Assembly: GCF_003001815.1 (NCBI RefSeq)
Contig: NZ_PVMZ01000005.1
Location: 372,001-436,000 of the forward strand
Origin: Actinoplanes italicus
GTDB lineage: Bacteria; Actinomycetota; Actinomycetes; Mycobacteriales; Micromonosporaceae
Direction: 5' to 3'
Length of the DNA: 64,000 bases
The translations under genes and the position numbers were made by a program. Under the pieces are notes generated by a model, which had not been told where the DNA came from, searched no databases, and saw only the letters and a list, made by a program, of their open reading frames with translations. Positions 7,150 through 16,395 of the stretch are shown here, piece after piece. Every line of letters begins with the position of its first letter. Positions within the stretch are counted from its first letter, which is position 1.

Positions 7150-8052
7150 ATGGCCCTGCATCTCGCCCTGGAGGTGGACGGCGACTTCGCCTCCCTTCCC
7201 GACCATGTGACCGCGGCCGAACGCGCTGGAGTGGCGCTGGTCACCATCGCCGATTCGCCTCTGCCGCCGGCCGGTGGCGGGATCCGGATCGAGGCCGGTG
7301 TACGGGCCGCGTTCCTCGCCCGGCGCACCTCGCGGATCGGGCTCGCGCCGACCCTGCACGCGACCGTGACCGAGCCGTTTCACCTGGCCACCCAGCTGGC
7401 CTCGCTCGATCACGCCTCACTGGGACGGGCCGGTTGGGTGGTCGGTGCGGAAAGGTCCCGTCAGGCGTACGCGACCGTCGGCGAACCGCCGCTGGCCGGC
7501 GCCGAACTGCGGCGGGAACTCGAGGACGTGATCGACGTGGCCCGGCGGCTCTGGGACTCGTGGGAGGACGACGCGGTGATCCGGGACGTGGCCACCGGAC
7601 GGTTCCTGGATGCGGACCGGGTGCATCACGTCGGCTTCACCGGAGCGCGGTTCAGCGTCGCCGGGCCGCTGATCACCCCGCGGCCGCCGCAGGGACAGGT
7701 CGTGGTGATCGGCTGGGACACCCTCGGCGTCACTTCCCGCCTCGACGTCGCGCTGGTCGGCGGCGGCACGGTCGACGAGGTGATCGCGCGCGCCCGCCGG
7801 GCCAGGGAGGACGGGGCTCCGCTGGTATTCGCGTCGGTCGCCTACGACGGCGGGTCCGGACTGCCGGTGGACCGGCTCGTGGGCGCCGTGGACGGCGTAC
7901 ACGCAAGGGTCTCCGATCTTGCCGTTGATCTGCCACGGCTGCTCACCGAAACCGGTCCGCGACCGCCGCTCGGCGCGACCCTGCGGGACACACTCGGGCT
8001 CCCCCGACCCGCCAACGTGTTCGCGAACGCCGGTCAGGAGCCGACAGCATGA
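7150..8052 (+). CDS. Luciferase-like monooxygenase, short form (FMN-dependent)
   Basis: A 300-aa flavin-dependent LLM-class protein. It begins like the family barrel (MALHLALEVDGDF), then TSRIGLAPTLHATVTEPFHLATQLASLDHASLGRAGWVV, the conserved strand/helix that contacts FMN in NtaA/SnaA/DszA-type enzymes. It is about 100 residues shorter than its neighbour at 8049 and lacks much of the C-terminal barrel, so it may be a partner or a reduced paralogue. GAGGAG lies 6 nt before the ATG. Its last codons overlap the next gene by 4 bp (ATGA), so the two are translationally coupled. The substrate is unknown; such pairs often act on sulfur or nitrogen compounds and need a flavin reductase, which is absent here. 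Confidence 0.85.
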   Translation: MALHLALEVDGDFASLPDHVTAAERAGVALVTIADSPLPPAGGGIRIEAGVRAAFLARRTSRIGLAPTLHATVTEPFHLATQLASLDHASLGRAGWVVGAERSRQAYATVGEPPLAGAELRRELEDVIDVARRLWDSWEDDAVIRDVATGRFLDADRVHHVGFTGARFSVAGPLITPRPPQGQVVVIGWDTLGVTSRLDVALVGGGTVDEVIARARRAREDGAPLVFASVAYDGGSGLPVDRLVGAVDGVHARVSDLAVDLPRLLTETGPRPPLGATLRDTLGLPRPANVFANAGQEPTA

Positions 8053-9293
8053 CGCATCAGCTGCACCTCGGGGTGTTCTTCACCGGCGTCGGGCCCCAGC
8101 TGCTCTGGACCGATCCGGCGTTCGCGGCGCACACCCACATCGACACGTTCGTGCAGACCGTTGGCACGCTGGAGCGCGGCCTGTTCGACGCGTTCTTCCT
8201 GGGTGAGGGCTTACGCGTACGGGAGAATCGGGGTCGGGTCTATGATCTTGACGTCGCCGGGCGGCCGGACGCCATCACCCAGCTCGCCGCCCTGGCCGCG
8301 GAGACGTCGAAGATCGGCCTGGTCGCGACCCAGAACACGACCTACAACTACCCCGCCGATCTGGCCCGCCGGCTCGCGTCGCTGGACGCGGTCTCCGCAG
8401 GCCGGGCCGGGTGGAACATCGTGACCACCGACAACGCCTGGACCGGGGAGAACTTCCGGCACGGCGGGTGGCTGGCGCACGAGCGTCGCTACGAGCGGGC
8501 GGAGGCGTTCGTCGAGACGGCGAAGGCACTGTGGGCCGGGGAACGCGTCGATCGGCACACCGACCTGGTCGACGTGACCGCCGCGCCGACGGTGACCGGG
8601 CGTCCGGTGCTGTTCCAGGCCGGTGACTCCCCCGGCGGCCGGGAGCTGGCCGCCAAACACGCCGACGTGGTGTTCTCCGCCAACACCGCCTACGACAAGG
8701 CCGTCGCGTACGCCTCCGACCTGCGCCAACGCCTCGTCCGGCACGGGCGCTCGCCGGACGCGGTACGGATCCTGCCGGGTGCGCAGGTGGTGCTCGGCGA
8801 CACCGCGGCCGAGGCGATGGAGAAGGCCGAATGGATCCAGCGCGAGCAGATCACCGGGCCCCGGGCCATCGCGTTCCTCGAGCAATATTGGAACAAGGAC
8901 CTCTCCGGGTACGACCCTGACGGCCCCCTTCCCGACATCGAGCCGGCCGAGGGTGAACTCGACCCGTCGCGCGGGACCATCTCCATCGAGCACCGCACCG
9001 GCAAGCTGGAACGGATCGCCGAGTGGCGCACCTGGGGCGTGTCGATCCGGGAGCTGGCGATCCGGGTGACGCCGCGGCACAACGTGTTCGTCGGCACGGC
9101 CGGGCAGGTCGCCGACGAGTGGGCGCGGTACGTGCGAGACCGGGCCGTCGACGGGTTCAACATCATTCCGCAGCTGCTGCCGGGCACGATCGAGGACATC
9201 GTCGACCGGCTGGTGCCGGCGCTGCAGGAGCGAGGCGTCTACCGCACCGAGTACACGGGCTCGACCCTGCGCGAACACCTGGACCTGCCGTGA
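8049..9293 (+). CDS. NtaA/SnaA/DszA-family FMN-dependent monooxygenase
   Basis: A 414-aa full-length member of the nitrilotriacetate monooxygenase component A family. Typical blocks are TSKIGLVATQNTTYNYPADLARRLASLDAVSAGRAGWNIVTT, the GENF loop with the RRYERAEAFVETAKALW helix, PVLFQAGDSPGGRELAAKHADVVF, and the closing VDGFNIIPQLLPG. The family oxidises small substrates with FMNH2 supplied by a separate reductase. The start overlaps the stop of the shorter paralogue at 7150-8052. No transporter or reductase follows, so the substrate is open. Confidence 0.92.
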   Translation: MTHQLHLGVFFTGVGPQLLWTDPAFAAHTHIDTFVQTVGTLERGLFDAFFLGEGLRVRENRGRVYDLDVAGRPDAITQLAALAAETSKIGLVATQNTTYNYPADLARRLASLDAVSAGRAGWNIVTTDNAWTGENFRHGGWLAHERRYERAEAFVETAKALWAGERVDRHTDLVDVTAAPTVTGRPVLFQAGDSPGGRELAAKHADVVFSANTAYDKAVAYASDLRQRLVRHGRSPDAVRILPGAQVVLGDTAAEAMEKAEWIQREQITGPRAIAFLEQYWNKDLSGYDPDGPLPDIEPAEGELDPSRGTISIEHRTGKLERIAEWRTWGVSIRELAIRVTPRHNVFVGTAGQVADEWARYVRDRAVDGFNIIPQLLPGTIEDIVDRLVPALQERGVYRTEYTGSTLREHLDLP

Positions 9294-9644
9294 CCGGTTC
9301 CTGTCGACGATCGCCTCGGCGGGTGGGCGCGCATTACCGGCTGGCGGCTGGCGGCTGCTTCCCGAGCCGGGAAAGGTGCGCTCACCACTGCTGATCGATC
9401 AAACCCGACCGGGAGACGTGCGTTGACCACAGCCGGGCGATCAACTCGGCGGAGGCGGAGGCGGGGCGGAGGCGGGGCGGAGGCGGAGGCGGGGGGCGGA
9501 GCGGGCAGGAGAGGCGGAACGGGCTGGGCCGCTGCGCTGGTCGCGGGCCGGAGGGAAACGTCGGCGAAAAAGAAGAATCAGGTGCATCCACGGGCGGGCC
9601 GGCGAGCGAACACCTCCTGAGAACCCTACGCGGGAGGGAGGTCG
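9294..9644. other. 351-bp intergenic region with G-rich low-complexity tract
   Basis: No convincing gene is present. Bases 9448-9512 are an almost pure GGCGGAGGC/GGGGC tract with many G-runs on the plus strand, a possible G-quadruplex former. The region ends with GGGAGGGAGG, the ribosome site of the sigma-factor gene at 9645. The promoter of that gene should lie here, but I see no clear -35/-10 pair. Confidence 0.7.
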
Positions 9645-10223
9645 ATGAGCTCCGACGACGAGCTCGCCGAGCGTTTACGCTCCGGCGACGAGAAGGCTTT
9701 GCGTACGGCCTACGAGCGGCACGGCGCGGCGGTGCTCTATCTGGCCCAGCGTCTGCTGGGCAACCGTGCCGACGCCGAGGACGTGACGCAGCTGACGTTC
9801 GTGGCGGCGTGGACCGGCCGGGACGGTTACGACCCGCAGCGCGGCACGATCCTGAGCTGGCTGCTCGGCATCGCGCGGCGCAAGGTCGTCGACCGGCTGC
9901 GGTCGGCGGCGCGTGACGAGCGGGTGACCGAGACGGTGCGGACGCAGCTGTCGCCCGCTGCCGCGCCGGAGACCCCTGAGCGGATCGTGGACCGGCTGAT
10001 CGTCGCCGACGAGCTGGGACGGCTGCCCGACGAGCAGCGCCGCTCGCTGGAGCTGGCGTTCTTCGACGACCTCACCCATCCACAGATAGCCGCCATGACC
10101 GGGCTGCCGCTCGGTACGGTCAAGAGCCATATCCGCCGTGGAATGGCCAGTCTGCGACGTCGTTGGGAGGTGGACGGTGCAGCATTTGGATCCCGATCGG
10201 CTGGTCCTTCTCGCGCTCTCTGA
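9645..10223 (+). CDS. ECF-family RNA polymerase sigma factor
   Basis: A 192-aa ECF sigma factor. Region 2 covers about residues 20-90 (YERHGAAVLYLAQRLLGNRADAEDVTQLTFVAAW, then GTILSWLLGIARRKVVDRLR). Region 4 covers about 120-175 (LPDEQRRSLELAFFDDLTHPQIAAMTGLPLGTVKSHIRRGMASLR). The start ATG has a very strong GGGAGGGAGG ribosome site. Its 3' end overlaps the anti-sigma gene by 47 bp, so the pair is transcribed and probably translated together. SigK/RskA of actinobacteria is the nearest named system; the regulon is unknown. Confidence 0.95.
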   Translation: MSSDDELAERLRSGDEKALRTAYERHGAAVLYLAQRLLGNRADAEDVTQLTFVAAWTGRDGYDPQRGTILSWLLGIARRKVVDRLRSAARDERVTETVRTQLSPAAAPETPERIVDRLIVADELGRLPDEQRRSLELAFFDDLTHPQIAAMTGLPLGTVKSHIRRGMASLRRRWEVDGAAFGSRSAGPSRAL

Positions 10224-10893
10224 GGAATCGGAGGAGCTGACCGAGTCGGATCACCTGGAGCGGTGTGCCGGCTGCCGGCACGACATCGCGTCGCTGCGTG
10301 AGGTCGCTGAACTGGGAGCGGAGAGCCAGGAGCTGCGTGATCTGCCGGCACCGCCGGAGCGCGTGTGGGATGCGATCGAGGCGGGCGTGGCCCGTACCGC
10401 CAAACCCGCCGTGACCGCTCCCGTGGTCAGCCTCGCCGACCACCGCCATCGCCGGCCCCGACGCCGGTGGGCGCCGCTGGTCGCCGCCGCGGCCGCCGCC
10501 GTGCTCGCGGTCGCCGGGACGGTGGCGTTCGACCGGTTCGCCGGGCAGCGCGCCGAGCGGTCCGTGGCCGCCCGCGCCACCCTCACACCGTTGCCGACGG
10601 TCTCGGCCGACGCGAGCGGGAGGGTGCGGGTGCTGACCGACGGCGCTCTGGAGATCGACGTCCGGAACCTGCCGCTGACCACCGGTTTCCACGAGGTGTG
10701 GCTGCTCGATCCGGACGATCCGACGAAGATGGTGGCCATCGGCAACCTGTCGGGCAGTCGGCAGGACGTGCTGCCGGTCCCGCCGGGCACGGACCTGAAC
10801 CGGTTCCGGCTGGTGGACGTGAGTGACGAGCCGCACGACGGCGACGCGACGCACTCCGGCAAGAGTCTGCTGCGCGGAACCCTCACGTCGTGA
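10177..10893 (+). CDS. RskA-like membrane anti-sigma factor
   Basis: A 238-aa anti-sigma factor. The cytoplasmic zinc-binding ZAS motif HxxxCxxC is visible as H26, C30 and C33 (HLERCAGC). One transmembrane segment lies at about 98-117 (WAPLVAAAAAAVLAVAGTVAF), and an extracytoplasmic RskA-type domain follows (LEIDVRNLPLTTGFHEVWLLDPD). I placed the start at the GTG at 10177, because GGGAGG sits 6 nt upstream; a longer reading from 10138 lies within the sigma-factor gene. It should hold the sigma factor inactive at the membrane until an external signal triggers proteolysis. Its 3' end overlaps the convergent histidine kinase gene by 11 bp. Confidence 0.92.
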   Translation: MQHLDPDRLVLLALSEESEELTESDHLERCAGCRHDIASLREVAELGAESQELRDLPAPPERVWDAIEAGVARTAKPAVTAPVVSLADHRHRRPRRRWAPLVAAAAAAVLAVAGTVAFDRFAGQRAERSVAARATLTPLPTVSADASGRVRVLTDGALEIDVRNLPLTTGFHEVWLLDPDDPTKMVAIGNLSGSRQDVLPVPPGTDLNRFRLVDVSDEPHDGDATHSGKSLLRGTLTS

Positions 10894-12088
10894 TGTCGCG
10901 GGTGGTGGGCAGGGACGCGGTCAGCTCCCACCCGCCACCCGGGCGAGGTCCGGCATGCAGGCGGCCGCCGAGGGCGGTGACGCGCTCGTCGAGGCCGGTC
11001 AGCCCGAAGCCGGTGCCGCGGGCGAGGTCGCCGGTGGCCGGTCTGCTGCCGTCGTCACGCACCACGATGTTCAGCGACCGGCCGTCGTGGCCGAGATCGA
11101 CGGTCACCTCGCTCGCGTCGGCGCCGTGCCGGCGTACGTTGGTCAGCGCCTCCTGCACGACACGGAAAACGGCGACCTGCACCTCGTGCGGCAGGTCCGC
11201 GGGGACCTCGGGAGCGGTCCGCAGCGTGACCTGCGGCCCGGCCACGCTGAAACCGGTCACGAGCTCCGGCAACGCCGCCAGGTCCCCGGCCGGGCGTGGA
11301 GGATCCGCGGAGCCGGGCTCGTTGCGCAGCATGTCGACGGTGCGCCGCATCGACGCGAGTGCCTCACCGGCGGCTCGTTCGATGCTCTCGAGGATCGGGC
11401 CGAGGCGCTCGGGCTGCACGGTCAGAACAGCCTGACCCATCTGCGCCTGTACGAGGATGCCGGTCACGTGATGGGCGACGAAGTCGTGCAGGTCTGCGGC
11501 CATCACGAGCCGTTCGGAACGCCGTGCCTGGACCAGGGAGGCCAGCCGCCGGCGGCGCCGTTCGTCGGCCGCGCGCAGATAGCCGCCCAGGCCCGCGAAG
11601 ATCACCGCGGCGGCGGCCAGTCCCACCGACCCGCCGATCCGGTCGCTGAAGTCGGGTTCCACCGGCCGCTCCCGGAACGGCAGCGCCAGCACGGCGAGCA
11701 CCACCAGCGCGGCGACCGGGGCGAGCCGGTCGGCGCGGACGCCACGGACCGCGACCAGCAGCAGGCAGAACAGTGCCACCCCCTCCCCCGGACCGGCCAG
11801 CATGGACCCGTCGGTGAGGTGGTTGGCGGCGGTGAGCGTCAGGGACGCGACGGCCGGGACACACGCACGGACCTCGATCGTCAGCCAGGGCGGTCGCCTG
11901 CGGGCCGGCCAGAGAAGCGCGGCGAGACCGAGCACGACCGCGACGGCCGGCCACGGACCCCCGTTCGCCCCGGCCCCCAGGGCGGCGAGGTCGACGATGC
12001 CGAGGACGCACAGGAGGGTGATCCCGACGACCCGCCCGACACGCCGGAGCAGCGCCCGGGGCTCCACCGGATCGTCACCGTCAGCCAC
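10883..12088 (-). CDS. NarL-type sensor histidine kinase (HisKA_3)
   Basis: A 401-aa membrane kinase. Several hydrophobic segments occupy residues 18-165, with no large extracellular loop. The dimerisation/phosphoacceptor helix contains H201 (ADLHDFVAHHVTGILV), and the ATPase domain has its N-box in VVQEALTNVRRHG and its G-box in GTGFGLTGLDERVTALGG. This is the HisKA_3 family that pairs with LuxR-type regulators. The start is a GTG at 12088, only 47 bp from the divergent response-regulator gene at 12136, which is surely its partner. The signal is unknown; the intramembrane sensor layout suggests an envelope stimulus. Confidence 0.93.
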   Translation of the reverse strand: MADGDDPVEPRALLRRVGRVVGITLLCVLGIVDLAALGAGANGGPWPAVAVVLGLAALLWPARRRPPWLTIEVRACVPAVASLTLTAANHLTDGSMLAGPGEGVALFCLLLVAVRGVRADRLAPVAALVVLAVLALPFRERPVEPDFSDRIGGSVGLAAAAVIFAGLGGYLRAADERRRRRLASLVQARRSERLVMAADLHDFVAHHVTGILVQAQMGQAVLTVQPERLGPILESIERAAGEALASMRRTVDMLRNEPGSADPPRPAGDLAALPELVTGFSVAGPQVTLRTAPEVPADLPHEVQVAVFRVVQEALTNVRRHGADASEVTVDLGHDGRSLNIVVRDDGSRPATGDLARGTGFGLTGLDERVTALGGRLHAGPRPGGGWELTASLPTTRDITT

Positions 12089-12135
12089 CCCCTGATGCTA
12101 CGCTGCCGCCCCGTGACCAGGGTTGGAGCGGTTCA

Positions 12136-12804
12136 GTGAGCATCACCGTCATGGTCGTCGACGATCAGGCGATGGTGCGTGAGGGTGTGGCCGTCCTGCT
12201 CGGACTCCAGCCCGACATGGTCGTGGTGGCCGACGTCGCCGACGGCGAGCAGGCGGTCCGGGCGGCCCGCGAACACGACCCGGACGTGATCCTGATGGAC
12301 ATCCGCCTGCCGGTGCTCGACGGGCTGGAGGCGACCCGTCGGATCCTGGACGTCCCGCCGGGCCGGAGCCGCCCGCGCGTGATCATGCTGACCACCTTCG
12401 AGCTCGACGAGTACATCTTCGAGGCGCTGCGCGCCGGAGCGAGCGGCTTCCTGCTCAAGGGCGCGTCGGCCGCCGACCTGGCCCAGGCCGTACGGGTCGT
12501 CGCGTCCGGTGAGAGCCTGCTGTCACCGTCGGTCACCCGGCGGCTCATCGAGGAGTTCTCGGCCCGGCCCGCGCCCCGCGCGACCGGGGGCCGGGCCGTG
12601 GCGGCGCTGACCGCCCGGGAGACCGAGGTGCTCACCCTGATCGCCGGCGGTCTGTCCAACGCCGAGATCGCGAAGTCGCTGGTGGTGGCCGAGGAGACGG
12701 TCAAGACACACGTGGGCCGCATCTTCACCAAACTGGACCTGCGCGACCGTGCCCAGGCCGTCATCGTCGCCTACGAGGCCGGTCTCGTCGTCCCGCGCGG
12801 CTAG
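12136..12804 (+). CDS. NarL/LuxR-family response regulator
   Basis: A 222-aa regulator. The receiver domain covers residues 1-125, with acidic pocket D9/D10, phosphoacceptor D55 (VILMDIRLP), T86 (MLTTFE) and K108 (LLKGAS). The C-terminal LuxR HTH (LTARETEVLTLIAGGLSNAEIAKSLVVAEETVKTHVGRI) spans about 155-210. GTG start at 12136. It is divergent from its cognate histidine kinase across 47 bp. The hairpin at 12820-12837 probably ends the transcript. Confidence 0.95.
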   Translation: MSITVMVVDDQAMVREGVAVLLGLQPDMVVVADVADGEQAVRAAREHDPDVILMDIRLPVLDGLEATRRILDVPPGRSRPRVIMLTTFELDEYIFEALRAGASGFLLKGASAADLAQAVRVVASGESLLSPSVTRRLIEEFSARPAPRATGGRAVAALTARETEVLTLIAGGLSNAEIAKSLVVAEETVKTHVGRIFTKLDLRDRAQAVIVAYEAGLVVPRG

Positions 12805-12819
12805 CTCCGGCGGCCCGGC

Positions 12820-12837
12820 GTAGCTCCGTGGAGCTAC
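12820..12837 (+). terminator. Short hairpin after the response-regulator gene
   Basis: GTAGCTCC (12820-12827) and GGAGCTAC (12830-12837) form an 8-bp inverted repeat 15 bp after the stop codon. No T-run follows, as is usual for actinomycete terminators. Confidence 0.5.
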
Positions 12838-12918
12838 CCGCGATCTGGCTCCCCGGCACGACGCTTTCACCACCCTCCGACAGCGAAGCTCTCCGGACCG
12901 ACAACCGGAGGAGCGACC

Positions 12919-13611
12919 GTGGCCGACCTGTCCGATGTGACCGCCCTGTACGAGAAGTACGCCGACGACCTCACAGCCGCGCGAACCGCGCAGCGGGCGC
13001 TGCTGTCTCCCGGCGGTCCCCGGCTGAACCCGAAACTCGACGACGTCGAGGCCGAGATCACGTACCTGCTGGTCCGGCATCACCGGCCGCGGGTCGTGAC
13101 CGAGATCGGCACGTTCCACGGGTGGTCGACGACCTGGCTGCTGCGGGCGTTGCGCGACAACGGCGAGGGCGAGCTCCACTCGTACGACATCGTTGATCAC
13201 GCCCGGCGCTCGGTGCCCGCCGATCTCGGCGGCGGAAGGTGGACGTTCCACCACGGTGACGTGCGGCAGACCGCTCTCACGCCGGGCCTGATCGACTACC
13301 TGTTCATCGACGCCGCGCACACCGCGCCGTTCGCCCGCTGGTACACGACGCAGGTGTTTCCGCAGATGCGGCCCGGTATCCCCGCCAGCGTGCACGACGT
13401 CTATCACCGGCGGCGGGCCGGCCGGTTCAGCGAGGGCCGGGTGGTGCTCGACTGGCTGGCCGCCCGCGGCATCGGCCACTTCACCGCGTCACGGGCCGCG
13501 GCACCGATCGAGAATCAAGAGATCATGGCGGTACGGCGGCGCCTGGGCCTGACCGAGCCGGTGCACAGCGGCGACCACAATCCGATGATCTTCTTCCGGT
13601 TCGGCGGCTGA
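12919..13611 (+). CDS. Class I SAM methyltransferase (Methyltransf_24 type)
   Basis: A 230-aa protein. VVTEIGTFHGWSTTWLLRAL (from residue 59) is the glycine-rich SAM loop, ELHSYDIVDHARRSV the strand 2 acidic region, WTFHHGDVRQTALT motif II, and IDYLFIDAAHTAPFARWY the strand 4/metal-site-like segment of cephalosporin-hydroxylase-like and Methyltransf_24 proteins. The substrate is unknown, and catechol or sugar derivatives are possibilities. The GTG at 12919 follows GGAGGAG. It is 6 bp upstream of the membrane hydrolase gene at 13618, so the two are probably co-transcribed. Confidence 0.85.
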   Translation: MADLSDVTALYEKYADDLTAARTAQRALLSPGGPRLNPKLDDVEAEITYLLVRHHRPRVVTEIGTFHGWSTTWLLRALRDNGEGELHSYDIVDHARRSVPADLGGGRWTFHHGDVRQTALTPGLIDYLFIDAAHTAPFARWYTTQVFPQMRPGIPASVHDVYHRRRAGRFSEGRVVLDWLAARGIGHFTASRAAAPIENQEIMAVRRRLGLTEPVHSGDHNPMIFFRFGG

Positions 13612-13617
13612 CCGCTG

Positions 13618-14901
13618 ATGCGCCCGATCCGACTGCTCCGGCCGGGTCCGCGACCGGATCTGATCGCCTCCGCCTCGGCGGCCGTGCTGCTGTGCCTGTC
13701 GTTCACCCCGTCGCTGCTGCCGCGCGGCTGGTTCCTGCAGGGCCTCGTGAGTGGTCTCTGCGCGGCGACCGGCTACGCCCTCGGCAGTCTGCCCCGCATC
13801 GTGGTGCGGTGGCGGGCCGGGCGGTCGGCGTGGCTGCTGTTCGCGGCCGTGGCCGTACCCGCGACCCTGCTGGCGGCCGTTCTGGGCCGGCGCTGGCAGA
13901 ACGGGATCGGTCACCAGATGGGCGTCGACGGCCCGGCGGCCCTGACCTGGCCGGGAGCGCTGGCGGTGGCCGCGACCGTGTTCGCCGTCCTCCTCGCGGC
14001 CGCCCGGGCCGTGGTCCCGCTCGCGACGCTCGTCCTGCTGGCCGTCCTCGCGGCGCCGTGGTCTCTCGGTGCCCTCTCGACAGCCCTCGACGACCGCGTG
14101 ACCGGAGTGGCCGCACCGGCCGGGACGACCCACTCCCTGGTGCCGTGGTCGTCACTGGGCCGGCAGGGCCGGGCCTTCGTCACCGGCGGCCGGAACACAC
14201 CGCACACCGAGACGCCGATCCGGGTGTACGCCGGTCTGCAGTCCGCCCCGACGACCAGGGACCGCGCCCGGCTGGCCGTCGCCGAGCTGCAACGCACCGG
14301 CGCGTTCTCCCGCGAGGTGCTCTGCATCGTGGTCCCGACCGGCAGCGGCTGGGTCGACGAGCCGACCGTGGCCGCGCTGGAGGACGAGTTCGACGGAGAC
14401 ACCGCCCTGGTGGCCGTGCAGTACGCCGCGCTGCCGAGCTGGCTGTCGCTGGCGATGGAACCGGAACGCGCCGAGGCCGCCGCCGCCGACCTGCTCGACG
14501 AGGTCAGCCGCGTCTGGTCGGTCCTGCCTGCCACGGACCGGCCGAAGCTGCTGCTCTACGGGCACAGTCTCGGTGCGCGCGCCGCGCAGGCCCCCTTCGG
14601 CACCGCGGCGAACCTGCTCGACGCGGTCGACGGAGCCCTCATCAGCGGCACTCCCGGCGGCAGTCCGCTCCGGAGCCGGGTCTCCTCAGGTCGGGTGATC
14701 ATCCTGGAGCACGCCACCGACCCGGTCGTGCACTGGTCGCCGCGCCTGTTCCTGACCGGGCCGGTCGGCTTCTGGCAGATCTCCGGTGACCTGCTCAAGG
14801 CTCAGGACGTGCCGGCCGGGTACGGCCACCGCTACGGCGCCGAGGCCCGCACCGCCTGGCAGCTGATCCGCGCGCACCTTATTCACGGCGGATCGGCTTG
14901 A
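13618..14901 (+). CDS. Membrane alpha/beta-hydrolase family protein (DUF2319/Abhydrolase_9 type)
   Basis: A 427-aa protein. The N-terminal third has about four hydrophobic segments (residues 14-150). The C-terminal alpha/beta-hydrolase domain has nucleophile elbow GHSLGA with S317, acidic candidates in LEHATDPVVHW, and GHRYG near the end. This two-part layout matches the actinobacterial alpha/beta-hydrolase family with a conserved N-terminal membrane domain. No named substrate is known to me. It follows the methyltransferase gene by 6 bp and precedes a serine hydrolase gene that seems to have its own leaderless promoter. Confidence 0.87.
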   Translation: MRPIRLLRPGPRPDLIASASAAVLLCLSFTPSLLPRGWFLQGLVSGLCAATGYALGSLPRIVVRWRAGRSAWLLFAAVAVPATLLAAVLGRRWQNGIGHQMGVDGPAALTWPGALAVAATVFAVLLAAARAVVPLATLVLLAVLAAPWSLGALSTALDDRVTGVAAPAGTTHSLVPWSSLGRQGRAFVTGGRNTPHTETPIRVYAGLQSAPTTRDRARLAVAELQRTGAFSREVLCIVVPTGSGWVDEPTVAALEDEFDGDTALVAVQYAALPSWLSLAMEPERAEAAAADLLDEVSRVWSVLPATDRPKLLLYGHSLGARAAQAPFGTAANLLDAVDGALISGTPGGSPLRSRVSSGRVIILEHATDPVVHWSPRLFLTGPVGFWQISGDLLKAQDVPAGYGHRYGAEARTAWQLIRAHLIHGGSA

Positions 14902-14909
14902 TTCTTTGT

Positions 14910-14924
14910 TAGCTTGCCGGAATG
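14910..14924 (+). promoter_or_regulatory. Leaderless-type -10 element (TAGCTT-N6-ATG)
   Basis: TAGCTT at 14910-14915 lies exactly 6 nt before the ATG at 14922, and no Shine-Dalgarno is present. The geometry fits transcription starting on the A of ATG. Confidence 0.55.
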
Positions 14925-16328
14925 CCAGCGCAGCGTGCCCTCCTGCCGCGGTCGGCGCCCGCCGCCGCGCTCGTGTCGTCCGGTGCGATCGCCGCGCTGC
15001 TCGACCGGCTCGAGGAGCGGTCCGTCGAGTGCCACTCCATCATGGTCGTCCGGGGTGGTCACGTCGTGGCCGAGGGCTGGTGGGCGCCGTTCTCGGCCGA
15101 CCGGCCGCACCTGCTCTACTCGCTGACCAAGTCGTTCACGTCGACGGCGGTCGGGCTGGCGATCACCGACGGCCTGCTGTCACTCGACGACCGGGTGGTG
15201 GACGTGCTGCCCGACCGGGTTCCGGCCGGCGTCGGCGGGCAGGCCCGCCGGATCACCGTGCACCACCTGCTGTCGATGACGGCCGGACACGACACGGACA
15301 GTCTCACCGAGGCCTGGCGGACGGATCCACGCGACCTGGTGAAGGGCTTCCTGCGGGCGCCGTTCGCCGAGTCCGAGGGGACCCGCCACACCTACGACAA
15401 CGCGACCACGTACGTCCTGGCAAGGATGGTCGAGCGGGTCACCGGCCGCGGGCTGCCGGAGTTCCTCGACGAGCGCCTGTTCGCGCCGATGGGTGTCGGA
15501 CACGCCGACTGGGACCGGGTGGCCGGCGGTTCCTCGTTCGGGTTCCATGGGCTGCACCTGACCACCGAGGCGGTCGCCGCGTTCGGTGAGCTGCTGCTGC
15601 GCGGCGGACGATGGGGCGACCGGCAGCTCGTGCCGCGCGACTGGGTCGAACTCGCGACCCGGCGGCACGTCGCCACCCTGCCGCCCGGCGACACCGACTT
15701 CTGCTGCGGGTACGGCTACCAGTTCTGGATGTCACGCTACGGCTTCCACGGCAACGGCTCGTTCGGGCAGATGTGCGTGGTGGTGCCGTCGCATGATCTC
15801 GTGGTGGCCGTGACCGGCGCGAACTCGCAGGCGCAGGTGATCCACGACGCGATCCGGGAGTGCCTGCTGCCCGGCATCGATCAGGCGGACGATGGCGGGA
15901 GCGACGACGTTCTCGCCGACCGGTTGCGGCGCCTGTCCCTCGTACCGCCACATGGTCTTGACCATCCTGATCGCTCGGTGAAGGCGATCGTGGAAAGCAC
16001 GGTGCTGCCCGAGGGGACGCCGGTGACCGTCGAACCGGTGGTGGGCGGCTGGTCGCTGGGTCTCGGGTCGCTGAGGGAGATCGCGGCCGGTCACGGCGAG
16101 TGGCGGGAGAGCCGGCCGCTGGGGCGTCCGCTCGTCGCCGCGGGCGCCTGGCAGGACGACGTCTTCGTCGCCGACCTCTATGTCATAACCACACCCCATC
16201 GGGTACGGCTGTCGGTCGATGCCCGGACTCGGACGGCGAGGGCGGTGTGGAACCTCGAGCCGCTGACCACCCCGAATCTGGAACTGCATCTGCGGTCGCC
16301 GCTGATGACCCGCCCCGACGTCGCCTGA
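14922..16328 (+). CDS. Serine hydrolase, beta-lactamase class C/D-alanyl carboxypeptidase fold
   Basis: A 468-aa protein with all three active-site motifs of the class C beta-lactamase-like group: SxxK at S67-K70 (YSLTKS), YxN at Y158-N160 (TYDNAT) and HGN at 276-278 (GFHGNGS). Beyond residue 310 lies a C-terminal beta domain of about 150 residues. No signal peptide or membrane segment is seen, so it is probably cytoplasmic and an esterase or peptidase rather than a true antibiotic beta-lactamase. No ribosome site is present; a TAGCTT element 6 nt upstream suggests a leaderless mRNA. Confidence 0.9.
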   Translation: MPAQRALLPRSAPAAALVSSGAIAALLDRLEERSVECHSIMVVRGGHVVAEGWWAPFSADRPHLLYSLTKSFTSTAVGLAITDGLLSLDDRVVDVLPDRVPAGVGGQARRITVHHLLSMTAGHDTDSLTEAWRTDPRDLVKGFLRAPFAESEGTRHTYDNATTYVLARMVERVTGRGLPEFLDERLFAPMGVGHADWDRVAGGSSFGFHGLHLTTEAVAAFGELLLRGGRWGDRQLVPRDWVELATRRHVATLPPGDTDFCCGYGYQFWMSRYGFHGNGSFGQMCVVVPSHDLVVAVTGANSQAQVIHDAIRECLLPGIDQADDGGSDDVLADRLRRLSLVPPHGLDHPDRSVKAIVESTVLPEGTPVTVEPVVGGWSLGLGSLREIAAGHGEWRESRPLGRPLVAAGAWQDDVFVADLYVITTPHRVRLSVDARTRTARAVWNLEPLTTPNLELHLRSPLMTRPDVA

Positions 16329-16395
16329 CGGGCTGTTCCACTCTCGACATCGTCGGGTAGAACTCAGGGGGCGATCACTTAGAGGTGAGGAGACG

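Noticed and set aside
14922..16328. Antibiotic-resistance beta-lactamase
   Set aside because: The class C motifs also belong to many esterases and peptidases; no signal peptide or regulatory neighbour supports resistance.
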